Under the pieces are notes generated by a model, which did not search any database, had not been told where the DNA came from, and saw only the letters and a program-made list of their open reading frames with translations. Both the position numbers and the translations under genes were made by a program. A stretch of DNA of 64,000 nt from Candidatus Mediterraneibacter faecavium (GTDB taxonomy: Bacteria; Bacillota; Clostridia; Lachnospirales; Lachnospiraceae), in the NCBI GenBank assembly GCA_019119995.1, contig DWVY01000019.1, positions 1-64,000 on the forward strand. Direction: 5' to 3'. Of the stretch, positions 45,878 through 54,693 are shown in pieces; positions within the stretch are counted from its first letter, which is position 1; every line of letters begins with the position of its first letter.

Positions 45878-48247
45878 TTAATGTTTTCTCTTCTTTTTTT
45901 TATGTTTTTTCCCTGCTTTGCTGTTCTTTGTCCCAGCTGCCGCCTTATCCTCCGCTTCTTTTATCGCTTCAGCTTTTCCCTCGGCGTCTGTCTGTAAGGC
46001 AGCTGCGGCAACAGTCTTATCGGTGCGTATCTTCATGACATACCACAGGGCTCCTGTGATACATACGGACGTATATGCGCCGCAGGCGATACCTACCATC
46101 AGCGGAGCCGCGAACTCTTTGATGGAGCTTACGCCCAGTACATAGAGTGCAACGACCATGATGAATGTAGTCAGGTTCGTATAGATACTTCTGGTCAGTG
46201 TCTGTGTGATACATCTGTTGACCAGTTCTTTCAGATCTTCTTTCTTATTTAACTTAAGTTCCTCACGGATACGGTCGAAGATAACGATCGTCGCGTTGAT
46301 GGAGTATCCGACAATGGTCAGCATACATGCGATGAATGTATTTCCAACGGATACTCTGGCGATCACATAGAACGCCAGTACGACGAGCACGTCATGTACC
46401 AGGGCGATGACCGCGCTGGTCGCGAACCGGATATCCTTGAACCGGAACCAGATGTAGATCAGCATACAGATCGTGGCTATGACAACCGCGACAATAGCGT
46501 CTGTACGCATCTCGGAACTTACAGTACCGCTGATATTCCGCACCTCGATGTCCTTCTCAGCCACCCCGTAGTTATCCGACATATACTTCGCAAATGCTTC
46601 TCTTTCCGAGAGATCCTGAGTCTGTGTCTTGAATACCACCTGTGTAGTATCCTGTACAGTCTGTACCTGGATATTCGGATCTCCTGTGATATCCTCCAGA
46701 TCCGGGATCATCTCGCTGTCGATCTCATCCAGAGTGTATTGCTGATCAAATGTTACTGTCGTAGATGTACCGCCCACGAAATCAAGGCTGTAGTTCATAG
46801 CGCCGATCCCGCGCGCGTGATTGATCCCCATTCCCACGAATCCGCTCAGGCACATGATAATGGAAATGATGAAGAACACTCTGCGTTTTCCGAGGAAATC
46901 GATCGGGCTGCGTTTCTTCAGTTTCTTTGCATACAGTTTTTCATTTCTTATGCCAACAGCATAGAAAGAGTAGATGATCAGCCTTGTGATCACCAGTGCG
47001 GTGAACATGGACACCACGATACCGAGAGCCAACGTCTGCGCAAATCCTCTGACTGTTCCGCTTCCTCTGAACCACAGCACTGCAGCCGCGATCAGCGTTG
47101 TAACATTTCCGTCAATGATCGCGGACATGGCTTTATGGAATCCAGCTTTCAGAGCGCTGTGTACGGACGCTCCCGCTGTCAGTTCTTCTTTCACACGGGC
47201 AAAGATGATAACATTCGCATCGACCGCCATACCGATGCCGAGGATGATACCTGCGATACCCGGCAGGGTAAGTGTGATGTCAAATGCGTTCAAAAGCACA
47301 AGGATCAGTCCTGTATAGATCAGGAGAGCAAGGCTTGACGCGAATCCCGGGAGCAGATATACAAAGCACATGAACACGCAGACGATCACAAGACCAATGG
47401 CCCCTGCAAGAAGACTCGTGCTCACAGCTTCCTGTCCGAGCTGCGCCCCGACTACCTCGGAACTGATCTCTTTCAGCTCTACATTCAGCCCGCCGATACG
47501 GATCGTGGAAGCGATATTGTCCGCTTCTTCATATGACATATTGCCGGTAATCTGTGCACGGCCGTTCTCGATAACATTATTGACACTGGGAACGCTGATT
47601 AAATCTCCATCATAGTAGATAGCGATAGAATCCTGCCCATTGTTATAAGCTTCCTCTGTGGCCTCGGCAAATGCTTTCGTGCCTTCATCGGTCAGAGTCA
47701 GGTCAACGCCGTACTCCGTAGCGCTTGTCGTGGAATCCGAAAGAGCTCCCGCAGAAGCGCTCTCCACTTCCGTACCCGTCAGCACGATGGAACCGTCTTC
47801 CTGAAGCTCCTCGATCGTCTTGGTAAGTTCATATCCGGTGCCTTCTGCGTTTAAGGTATAGTTCTCGTTTCCTTCACTGTCCAGATGCTTGATGAAATAC
47901 AGGGAACCCGGCTGCCCCAGTTCTTCCAGGATCTCATTGGCGTCCTGTACGCCCGGGATCTCAATGCTGATCCTGTTGTCCCCGACCTGGTAAGCCTGTG
48001 CCTCCGTGCTGTACTCTTCCACACGTCTCTGGAGCTTATAGACTGTATCTTTCATATCCTCGTCGGACGGTTTCTCTCCGACAGCCTCGTAAGTGATACT
48101 CACACCGCCTTCAAGGTCAAGACCGAGATTGATATTGCGGGCCGCTCCCATACCCTTGGAGTTCAGGCCGTGGATCGAGGTCACTCCGAGGAATACCATG
48201 ACAGCCGCTATCAGGATCAGGCTTAATATGCCTCTGCTTTTTTTCAT
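45878..48247 (-). CDS. secDF: Fused protein translocase subunit SecDF
   Basis: A 789-residue fusion of SecD and SecF (RND family), which uses the proton/sodium gradient to pull secreted proteins across the membrane. SecD part: one N-terminal helix, a periplasmic region with GLDLEGGVSITYEA, then a helix bundle with GIAGIILGIGMAVDANVIIF. SecF part from about 440: LDFVGGTSTTVTF and ATIVIFDRIREEL. The C-terminus is a Lys-rich tail (SKAGKKHKKKKRK). It follows the SCIFF maturase gene, and the giant hairpin begins just past its stop. Confidence 0.95.
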   Translation of the reverse strand: MKKSRGILSLILIAAVMVFLGVTSIHGLNSKGMGAARNINLGLDLEGGVSITYEAVGEKPSDEDMKDTVYKLQRRVEEYSTEAQAYQVGDNRISIEIPGVQDANEILEELGQPGSLYFIKHLDSEGNENYTLNAEGTGYELTKTIEELQEDGSIVLTGTEVESASAGALSDSTTSATEYGVDLTLTDEGTKAFAEATEEAYNNGQDSIAIYYDGDLISVPSVNNVIENGRAQITGNMSYEEADNIASTIRIGGLNVELKEISSEVVGAQLGQEAVSTSLLAGAIGLVIVCVFMCFVYLLPGFASSLALLIYTGLILVLLNAFDITLTLPGIAGIILGIGMAVDANVIIFARVKEELTAGASVHSALKAGFHKAMSAIIDGNVTTLIAAAVLWFRGSGTVRGFAQTLALGIVVSMFTALVITRLIIYSFYAVGIRNEKLYAKKLKKRSPIDFLGKRRVFFIISIIMCLSGFVGMGINHARGIGAMNYSLDFVGGTSTTVTFDQQYTLDEIDSEMIPDLEDITGDPNIQVQTVQDTTQVVFKTQTQDLSEREAFAKYMSDNYGVAEKDIEVRNISGTVSSEMRTDAIVAVVIATICMLIYIWFRFKDIRFATSAVIALVHDVLVVLAFYVIARVSVGNTFIACMLTIVGYSINATIVIFDRIREELKLNKKEDLKELVNRCITQTLTRSIYTNLTTFIMVVALYVLGVSSIKEFAAPLMVGIACGAYTSVCITGALWYVMKIRTDKTVAAAALQTDAEGKAEAIKEAEDKAAAGTKNSKAGKKHKKKKRKH

Positions 48248-48306
48248 GATCTTCCATTCCTTTCTTCTGCGCTTTTATGTTTTATCTTCGCATGACGCCG
48301 CTCTTC

Positions 48307-49704
48307 TCACGCCTGATTGGCAAGAGCCGCTTTTATCATGATCGCGCACTCTACACGCTTGCGTTCCATCTCACAGCTCACTTCGTATGTATCATTGATC
48401 GTGTGGTGGAACTTATATGAATTCGCCATACAGCCGCCGCTGCAGTAGAATCTGGCAAAACACTTTTTACAGCTTTCTTTTGAGTAGACGCTGCATCCCC
48501 GGAACGCATCCGCGATCTCCGGCTTCGTGATCCCATCGTCTACATTTCCCATAAGGAACTCTTCCTGTCCGACAAACTGATGGCACGGATACAGGTCGCC
48601 CCACGGCGTCACAGCCAGATACTCTGTGCCGGATCCGCATCCGGATAGTCGCTTCGACACGCACGGCCCGCCTTCCAGGTCGATCATAAAGTGGAAGAAC
48701 GTAAAGCCTCTTCCCTCTCTCTCCCTCTCCACCATGATCTTCGCCAGTTTGTCATATTCCTCAAAGATCACCGGCAGGTCTTCCTTCCGGATCGCATACG
48801 GATCTGTGTCCTCTCCTACCACCGGCTCGATGGATATCTGTTCGAAGCCGAGTTCTGCAAAATGAAGTACATCATTGGAAAAGTCCAGATTGTTTCGTGT
48901 AAATGTACCCCGTATGTAATATTTCTGCTGGTGTCTGCTCTCCGCCAGTTTCTGGAACTTTGGAACGATCAGGTCATAGCTTCCTTTTCCGTTCCGGAAC
49001 GGCCGCATCCTGTCATTGACTTCTTTTCTTCCGTCGAGGCTTAAGACTACATTGTCCATCTCGCGGTTGACAAACTCCTGCACCTCGTCATTTAAAAGCA
49101 CGCCGTTCGTCGTAATAGTAAAGCGGAAATGCTTATCGTGAAGCTTCTCCTGCTCTCTTCCGTAGGCTACCAGGTCTTTCACGACCTGCCAGTTCATCAG
49201 CGGTTCCCCGCCAAAGAAATCCACTTCCAGATTTCTTCTCTTTCCGGAATTCGCGATCAGGAAATCCAGAGCTTTCTTCCCCACTTCATAGGACATGAGC
49301 GCCCTGCGTCCGTGGTATTCTCCCTCTTCAGCAAAGCAATATTTACATGCAAGATTGCAGTCGTGGGCAATGTGTAGGCAGAGCGCTTTTACCACTGTCT
49401 TCCGCTGCTTTACCTCATCGATAAAATCTTCATATACATCCCTGGTAAACAGGCGTCCCTCTTCCGTCAGAGTAATGACCGCTTCAAGGATATCCTTAAT
49501 GTCTTCTTCCTTATAACGGCCGCCCAGTTCTGATCTCAGATACGCTAAAGTTTCCGGCGCTCTCAACGTCTCGGGTGTGTGAAACTCATTCTGCTTCTCA
49601 AGGGCGCCGATCACATCGTATGCCTCCTGATCTACCACATGTACTGCACCGCTGTTTACATCGAGAACGATATTATATCCATTATTCTGATACTGGTGTA
49701 TCAC
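48307..49704 (-). CDS. scfB: SCIFF peptide maturase, radical SAM/SPASM protein
   Basis: A 465-residue radical-SAM enzyme that makes thioether links in the SCIFF peptide. The N-terminus (about 1-90) is a peptide-recognition RRE-like domain (NIVLDVNSGAVHVVDQEAYD). The SAM-cluster motif CNLACKYC is near residue 118. FFGGEPLMNW follows. The C-terminal SPASM region holds cysteines in LSGCGSGTEYL, YPCHQF, CSVYSKESCKKCFARFYCSG and VSCEMER for two extra Fe-S clusters. The start is GTG at 49704 with GAGAGGT upstream. The precursor gene lies 135 bases upstream. Confidence 0.95.
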   Translation of the reverse strand: MIHQYQNNGYNIVLDVNSGAVHVVDQEAYDVIGALEKQNEFHTPETLRAPETLAYLRSELGGRYKEEDIKDILEAVITLTEEGRLFTRDVYEDFIDEVKQRKTVVKALCLHIAHDCNLACKYCFAEEGEYHGRRALMSYEVGKKALDFLIANSGKRRNLEVDFFGGEPLMNWQVVKDLVAYGREQEKLHDKHFRFTITTNGVLLNDEVQEFVNREMDNVVLSLDGRKEVNDRMRPFRNGKGSYDLIVPKFQKLAESRHQQKYYIRGTFTRNNLDFSNDVLHFAELGFEQISIEPVVGEDTDPYAIRKEDLPVIFEEYDKLAKIMVEREREGRGFTFFHFMIDLEGGPCVSKRLSGCGSGTEYLAVTPWGDLYPCHQFVGQEEFLMGNVDDGITKPEIADAFRGCSVYSKESCKKCFARFYCSGGCMANSYKFHHTINDTYEVSCEMERKRVECAIMIKAALANQA

Positions 49705-49779
49705 AAGAGTACCTCTCTTTCATATTTATCCAAAGGCATGTTCCTCTCCTGCCCGTTTCGGTTCCCGGCGGACATGCAT

Positions 49780-49808
49780 AAGGCAGCGGCTTATTAGACC
49801 GCTGCCTT
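49780..49808. other. Strong hairpin between scfA and scfB
   Basis: AAGGCAGCGG pairs perfectly with CCGCTGCCTT around a nine-base loop. A T-run follows on the plus strand only, so on the coding (minus) strand it is a stem without U-tail. It probably limits read-through or protects the scfA transcript, keeping peptide above enzyme. Confidence 0.6.
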
Positions 49809-49839
49809 CCCCCATTGTTTTTTTGTTGCTGCGATGCGA

Positions 49840-49983
49840 TTACTTTCTGTTCTCGCAAGTCTGATTTCCTACAGTACAGGACGTCTTGCAAGCTGACTGA
49901 CATGATGTCTGGCACTCTCCGCATCCGCCTTTTTTCACTGTATTGTTCAATGTCTGTGTATTTAATGTCTTAATGTGTTTCAT
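49840..49983 (-). CDS. scfA: SCIFF ribosomal peptide precursor (six cysteines in forty-five residues)
   Basis: A 47-residue peptide, from the ATG at 49983 to the stop at 49840, with AGGAGG at 49991-49996. The leader starts MKHIKTLNTQTLNNTVKKGG. The core holds six cysteines at residues 21, 24, 28, 32, 36 and 43, separated mainly by S, T, Q and A, and ends CENRK. This is the invariant SCIFF family of Clostridia. In the C. thermocellum homologue, the maturase joins a cysteine sulfur to a threonine. The mature product's role is unknown. Confidence 0.95.
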   Translation of the reverse strand: MKHIKTLNTQTLNNTVKKGGCGECQTSCQSACKTSCTVGNQTCENRK

Positions 49984-50022
49984 GTGATGTCCTCCTATAT
50001 TTCTTCAACTTATGCTCGTAGT

Positions 50023-50031
50023 ATTATACCA
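50023..50031 (-). promoter_or_regulatory. Extended -10 promoter of scfA
   Basis: The minus strand reads TGGTATAAT with the -10 at 50023-50028, about 40 bases before the scfA start. A TTTAAA lies 17 bases further upstream as a poor -35. Confidence 0.6.
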
Positions 50032-50059
50032 CAAGCCCGAAGGATTTTAAAGTCCTTTT

Positions 50060-50446
50060 TTACGATATCATGCCGCCCAGCATCCCTCCTCCCGCGCAGA
50101 GCAGGAACATGGTCACAAGATTCATCACGTCAGCCTGCAGCGAGTGATAGATCCCAAGGGAGATCAACAGCAAAAGCACAAAATATATCACTCCCAGAAG
50201 GAGCCCCCACAGGAACTTTCTCGTTCCGGTCAGTTTGCCTATCACAAAACCTCCTGAGAATGTGGATATAACATAGATCAGAATGATTCCGGCATTGACA
50301 TTTTCTTCACTCAGCCCTGCCTTATAGAGCAGGAGCGTCAGTACAAGCAGCAATATGCCTGTCACCACATATGCGCACAGTAATGCCTTTAATATATCCG
50401 TTCCTCTCTGCTCGATCCCCTGTCTGCCTCCGTTCTTTTTCTCCAT
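50060..50446 (-). CDS. TIGR04086-type membrane protein next to the SCIFF genes
   Basis: About 128 residues from the ATG at 50446 (MEKKNGGRQG), which has GGGAGGAAG upstream; a frame start at 50470 is less likely. Four hydrophobic helices (LLCAYVVTGILLLVLTLLLY, IILIYVISTFSGGFVIG, WGLLLGVIYFVLLLLIS, VTMFLLCAGGGMLGGMI). A GGFVIGKLTGTRKF turn is characteristic. The family is often found beside SCIFF in Clostridia, but its role is not known. Confidence 0.72.
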   Translation of the reverse strand: MEKKNGGRQGIEQRGTDILKALLCAYVVTGILLLVLTLLLYKAGLSEENVNAGIILIYVISTFSGGFVIGKLTGTRKFLWGLLLGVIYFVLLLLISLGIYHSLQADVMNLVTMFLLCAGGGMLGGMIS

Positions 50447-50570
50447 TGTCTTCCTCCCGAATCCATACATAGTCTGTCAGTCTTTGTCCTACTGATAAAT
50501 ACTATGCCTGTCTGCCGGGTTTTATGACAAATACTTACCACATGCCGCCAGCATACTCATCATTCATCCT

Positions 50571-51113
50571 CTACGACATCTGCCGTCCCAGGAAATCTGC
50601 CGCGCTGGAAGCCACCCTCTGTTCTACTTCTCCGAATTTCTTCTTCTGATCTTTATTTAAAAGCACTACCGAACCGATCACATCCCCCTCGCTGATGATC
50701 GGACAGATCGCTTCATCCCGAAAGTCCTGCATATCAGGAACGACTTTTATATAAGATGAATCACTGTTTCCTGCAAGGAGCTGTCCCCTATCTTTTAATA
50801 ATCGATCCAGCTCCCGCCCTATAAACTGATCCTGCAGCTCTTTTTTCCCGCTCCCTGATGCAGCCACCACCTGGTCCGTGTCCGTGATGCACACCGTGCA
50901 CCCGAGCGTCTGTGAAAGACTCTCCGCATAGAGCTTCGCCAGCGTGCCAAGCTCGCCGATCGGTGAATATTTCTTCAGTATGATCTCACCCTCCCGGTCG
51001 GTAAATATCTCCAACGGATCTCCCTCCCGTATACGGAGCGTCCTTCTGATCTCTTTCGGGATGACGACACGCCCCAGGTCGTCGATCCGCCTTACTATCC
51101 CTGTCGCTTTCAT
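50571..51113 (-). CDS. spoVT: Stage V sporulation protein T (AbrB-family regulator)
   Basis: A 180-residue forespore regulator. The N-terminal AbrB swapped-hairpin DNA-binding domain is IVRRIDDLGRVVIPKEIRRT. The C-terminal GAF-like domain (about 60-178) has LGCTVCITDTDQVVAASG and EAICPIISEGDVIGSVVLL. Its ribosome binding site (GGAGGA) lies at the edge of the 82-base direct repeat, and a possible sporulation promoter (TGAATA-N17-GATACTA, 51173-51202) is inside that repeat. Confidence 0.93.
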   Translation of the reverse strand: MKATGIVRRIDDLGRVVIPKEIRRTLRIREGDPLEIFTDREGEIILKKYSPIGELGTLAKLYAESLSQTLGCTVCITDTDQVVAASGSGKKELQDQFIGRELDRLLKDRGQLLAGNSDSSYIKVVPDMQDFRDEAICPIISEGDVIGSVVLLNKDQKKKFGEVEQRVASSAADFLGRQMS

Positions 51114-51123
51114 ATAAAAATTC

Positions 51124-51205
51124 CTCCGTCTTACAGATATCTACATAAATTGCTTATTACTGTCAGTAATTGTAGTATCTGTAAAACGGAGGAATTTATT
51201 CACTC
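51124..51205. repeat. 82-base direct repeat, copy 1 (spoVT side)
   Basis: It is identical over 82 bases to 52765-52846. It contains nested palindromes: CTCCGT/ACGGAG and TTACAGATA/TATCTGTAA outside, CTACA..TGTAG and ATTACTG/CAGTAAT inside. The two copies bracket the Bro-N and AbiEi-like genes. This copy holds the last codons of the Bro-N gene and the spoVT upstream region. Confidence 0.95.
51173..51202 (-). promoter_or_regulatory. Possible sporulation-type promoter of spoVT within the repeat
   Basis: TGAATA (51197-51202) and GATACTA (51173-51179), 17 bases apart on the minus strand, resemble sigma-G/sigma-F promoters. SpoVT is sigma-G-dependent in Bacillus. The match is suggestive only. Confidence 0.4.
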
Positions 51206-52077
51206 TCGGGCAATGACGCAGCATCTTCCACAATGTCTGCTATCAGCTTTCTAAAATCGTTCGCATTTTGCGATGTAATGACTGGTTGTCCTGTCTCTGC
51301 TTCCAGTGCCTGTCTGGCAACGCCCGCAACTCTCCCGCCCCGTCGCGCCACCTTCTGATTTTCTTCCAATCCTTTCGGCTTTGCCGATTTAGAAATATCT
51401 TTTGTAGAAGCCTCAGCAAGCATCGTCAGCACTAATTCAAGATCCGTCATATTATCTCGCAGATTTTCTTTCTTCAGCCCTTTCAGCCGCTTATACTGTT
51501 TTGTCGTCATACCAGACCAGGCACGGGAAATCTCATCTGTCAGGATAGCGTACTCTTTTCCTTTTTTCACTCCACGGGTTTTCCACTCCTCCGTTAATTC
51601 ATTACGGATACGGATCGACAGGATCCTCTGATGAACCCACTCCTCTGAATATCCCTTTTTCAGGTAAGTCTCCAAAGCACGATCGATAGCCTGCTCAGGA
51701 TCTATCGTCTCCTCGATGCGTTCTCTTCCAACCATTGCCAGCCAGACTTTAAAAGGCTCAGCCTTTGGTGATGGGATCGACTGAATGATCCGAAGGAGCT
51801 GCTCTGTATCAGCTACATCTGTCAGGCGTTTTTTACCATCCATCGCTGTCATTTTCAACTGCTGACAATTTGTCAGCAGTTGAACAGCGCCTTCTTCTTT
51901 CAGCCTTTGTTTCAATTTTGCCCAATAATTGCTTGCGCCGCGAGTAGTTTTCTGTTCAGTCAGAACTGCCACTACATCCACAATTGAAAAATACCATTCC
52001 TGCCGTTCTTCATCCCATGCAGTGCGTATAGCCTGGTCCTCAAATAACTGTATTTTATTATTGTCTTTTTCACTCAT
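51196..52077 (-). CDS. Bro-N domain protein (DinD-like)
   Basis: About 293 residues from the ATG at 52077 (MSEKDNNKIQ), with GGGAGGG upstream. The N-terminal Bro-N domain (about 8-110) shows WYFSIVDVVAVLTEQK and NYWAKLKQRLKEEG. The middle resembles DNA-damage-inducible protein D (YAILTDEISRAWSGMTTKQY, LKKENLRDNMTDLELVLTML). A basic, Ala/Gly-rich segment follows (QKVARRGGRVAGVARQALE). Bro-N proteins are phage antirepressor-like DNA binders. It is second in a two-gene cassette and ends inside the 82-base repeat. Confidence 0.82.
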   Translation of the reverse strand: MSEKDNNKIQLFEDQAIRTAWDEERQEWYFSIVDVVAVLTEQKTTRGASNYWAKLKQRLKEEGAVQLLTNCQQLKMTAMDGKKRLTDVADTEQLLRIIQSIPSPKAEPFKVWLAMVGRERIEETIDPEQAIDRALETYLKKGYSEEWVHQRILSIRIRNELTEEWKTRGVKKGKEYAILTDEISRAWSGMTTKQYKRLKGLKKENLRDNMTDLELVLTMLAEASTKDISKSAKPKGLEENQKVARRGGRVAGVARQALEAETGQPVITSQNANDFRKLIADIVEDAASLPESE

Positions 52078-52120
52078 GCTATGTATCCCTCCCACTTTAA
52101 CCTATGCATAAATACATACA

Positions 52121-52663
52121 TCACAGCACCTCCAAACGAAAGGCGTTTTTTACCATTTTTGATTTAGGCAGCGCGCATATATAATCATAAATCCGGGGAA
52201 TATCCAGTCCATGAATCATCTGTCTGTAGTTCAGTAAAATCTCTTTATAGTACTCAAACGGAAACTGGTTCTTGTGTCTCAAAAGCTCAACAAGCATCCG
52301 TTCTTTATCATAGATCCGAAAGGAACGATCATTATGTTCTGCTTTCACTTCACCCAAATGAAGTTTACCGCTGTTTTCAAATATCTGTACCACCCGGGGA
52401 TCGCGAATTGCTGATGTTCCCCTCTCCGTTGCGAGATAGTACTTGTCTGGTGCTCTTTTCGACAAACCATAATAGTAAAAAGCTGTATTTAAAGTAACTA
52501 CAGCGTTCGGATATTTCATAAGGATGATCGTAAACTCAGATTCGGATTCCTTGTCGGAATACACTCCCTTTTCTAAAAAGAATATTTTTTTCGCCTGAAG
52601 CGCTTTTTTTATCTGATAATAACTTTTATATTTTTCCAAACACTGCTCATACGAATAAAGCAT
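52121..52663 (-). CDS. AbiEi-like antitoxin/transcriptional regulator
   Basis: About 180 residues from the ATG at 52663 (MLYSYEQC), with GAGGT upstream. The layout matches AbiEi-type antitoxins: an N-terminal winged helix (SYYQIKKALQAKKIFFLEKG), then YPNAVVTLNTAFYYYGLS and DKERMLVELLRHKNQFPFEY, ending YICALPKSKMVKNAFRLE. The usual AbiEii nucleotidyltransferase toxin gene is absent; the next gene is the Bro-N protein. It looks more AT-rich than its neighbours, which suggests transfer. Confidence 0.72.
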   Translation of the reverse strand: MLYSYEQCLEKYKSYYQIKKALQAKKIFFLEKGVYSDKESESEFTIILMKYPNAVVTLNTAFYYYGLSKRAPDKYYLATERGTSAIRDPRVVQIFENSGKLHLGEVKAEHNDRSFRIYDKERMLVELLRHKNQFPFEYYKEILLNYRQMIHGLDIPRIYDYICALPKSKMVKNAFRLEVL

Positions 52664-52724
52664 ATTAACCTCTGTTTTATGCAAAATACATTTATTTATT
52701 TTATTTTTACATGTATTCAGTTTA

Positions 52725-52753
52725 ATTATATTGTATCATCTTTTTACTGTCAA
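52725..52753 (-). promoter_or_regulatory. Consensus promoter of the AbiEi/Bro-N cassette
   Basis: TTGACA (52748-52753) and TATAAT (52725-52730), both perfect, are 17 bases apart on the minus strand. It lies just inside copy 2 of the 82-base repeat and drives only the cassette. Confidence 0.85.
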
Positions 52754-52764
52754 GCATAAAAAAT

Positions 52765-52846
52765 CTCCGTCTTACAGATATCTACATAAATTGCTTATTA
52801 CTGTCAGTAATTGTAGTATCTGTAAAACGGAGGAATTTATTCACTC
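52765..52846. repeat. 82-base direct repeat, copy 2 (symporter side)
   Basis: It is identical to 51124-51205. On the minus strand it follows the symporter stop by two bases. Its long palindrome is followed by ATTTTTTATG, so it also serves as that gene's terminator. Confidence 0.95.
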
Positions 52847-52848
52847 CT

Positions 52849-54479
52849 TATCAGCCCATCTCTTTATACTGCTGGGCAATATTGAGTGCATGGTCTCCCA
52901 TTCTCTCAAAATCCGTAAGCACTTCTGAGAACACGATGCCGCTCTGAGGTTTACATTTGCCTTTCTTGAGCCTCTGCATCTGTTTCTTAAAGTATTTGTC
53001 GCGCATATCGTCTGTCTTCTGCTCCAGGACCTCCGCCTGGCTGAGCACTCTGCCCGTGTCAGCGGAGTCCACATTTTTTACATTTTCCAGACAGGTGATA
53101 CACTGCTTTTTCATCTCTTCCAGCTCTTCGAGCACATTATCAGAGAATTGCAGTTCCCACTTCTTCATATCGTCGGCATACTCCGCGATATTTGTCGCAT
53201 GGTCTCCGATCCGTTCAAGATTGCTGATGATCGCGTAGTAACCGTTGATCTTGCGGGAATCATCCGCGTTCATCTCTCCTGACATGAGGGAAACAATGTA
53301 CTCTGAGATCCCTTTATTCAGATAATCAATGTACTCTTCCCTCTCCTCGACTTTCTGCCGGGATTTTTCATCATATTTGATCAAAGTGTCAAAAGCATCA
53401 CTGATATTCTTTGATACCATATCCAGCATCCGGTTTACTTCATCTTTTACCTGAGTGACCGCGATCGCGCTGTTTCCGACTGCATAGGAAGAATCAAACG
53501 GCCGGATGTATTTGAGCCTGAGATCCTCGTCGTCCTCTTTCTTGCTGTCCGGAAGGATCTTCTCTGCCGCATGCGCCATATAAGTGCCGAACGGAAGCAG
53601 GATCAGCGTTGTTACAATGTTAAATATCGTATGCGCATTTGCGATCTGCGCCACCGGATCTCCGGGGGTAATAGACTCTACCAAAGACACATAGGGCGTC
53701 ACCATACAGATCACCGTAAAAATAGCTGTACCGATAATATTGAACATCAGATGGATGACCGTCGTACGTCTCGCATTCACTTTCGTTCCGATGGATGCAA
53801 GGACCGCCGTGATACAGGTTCCGATATTCTGTCCGAAAAGCACGTATACCGCGCTCGAAAGCGGGATCATGCCGGTTGCAGCCAGCGCCTGCAGGATACC
53901 TACGGATGCCGAAGAAGACTGGATGATCGCAGTAAATACCGCGCCTACCAGGATGCCGAGCAGCGGGTTGCTGAACTGTGTCATCAGGTTGATGAATGCT
54001 TCTGACTCCTGAAGCGGCTCCATTGCAACTCCCATCATATCCATACCTATGAAAAGGATACCGAGACCTGCGACAATGCTGCTGATATGATGCACCTTTT
54101 CACTCTTTGAAAACATGATCGCTCCGACGCCGATGATCGCAAACAGCGGGGCGATCGCTCCGATATCCAGCGCGATCAGCTGACCGGTGATCGTAGTACC
54201 GATGTTGGCTCCCATGATGATCCATACCGCCTGCTGCAGCGTCATGAGACCGGAATTTACAAATCCGACGACCATGACCGTTGTTGCCGAAGAGGACTGG
54301 ATCACGGCAGTGATCACAGCTCCTACAAGAACACCCTTGATCCGGTTTGAAGTCAGTTTCTCAAGGATCGATTTCATCTTATTGCCGGCGGCGGCTTCCA
54401 AACCGTTGCTCATCATCTGCATTCCGTACAGGAACAGAGCAAGGCCGCCGAACAAAGACAGTACATCTGTTATTCCCAT
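52849..54479 (-). CDS. Na/Pi symporter-family protein with PhoU-like domain
   Basis: A 542-residue NptA/YjbB-type protein. Two related membrane halves (about 1-310) carry the QSSSATTVMVVGFVNSGLMT and QSSSASVGILQALAATGMIP repeats that form the transport site. A C-terminal PhoU-like helical domain (about 345-540) has NLERIGDHATNIAEY and DFERMGDHALNIAQQY. Predicted to import or export phosphate with sodium. The ATG at 54479 has GGAGAAAAAGG upstream. Confidence 0.92.
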
Positions 54480-54693
54480 TCCTTTTTCTCCTTTGCGAAC
54501 TATAATGCGCCGATTGCGCGCTAATTTTAAACTAACATGCAGTATTACCGGATGTCAACGCTATTTTACATGAACTTTATATTATTTTTACTTATATTTG
54601 ATTTTTATTTTACATTTCTCCGTCCGTAACTCATTGTTGAAAACGGCACTTTATTCTGCTAAAATTTAGTAAGGTAAAGGAGTGAAAGGATCT

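Noticed and set aside
51124..52846. Prophage remnant
   Set aside because: Bro-N and AbiEi-like genes occur in phages, but no integrase, structural or lysis genes are present, and the unit is only 1.6 kb.
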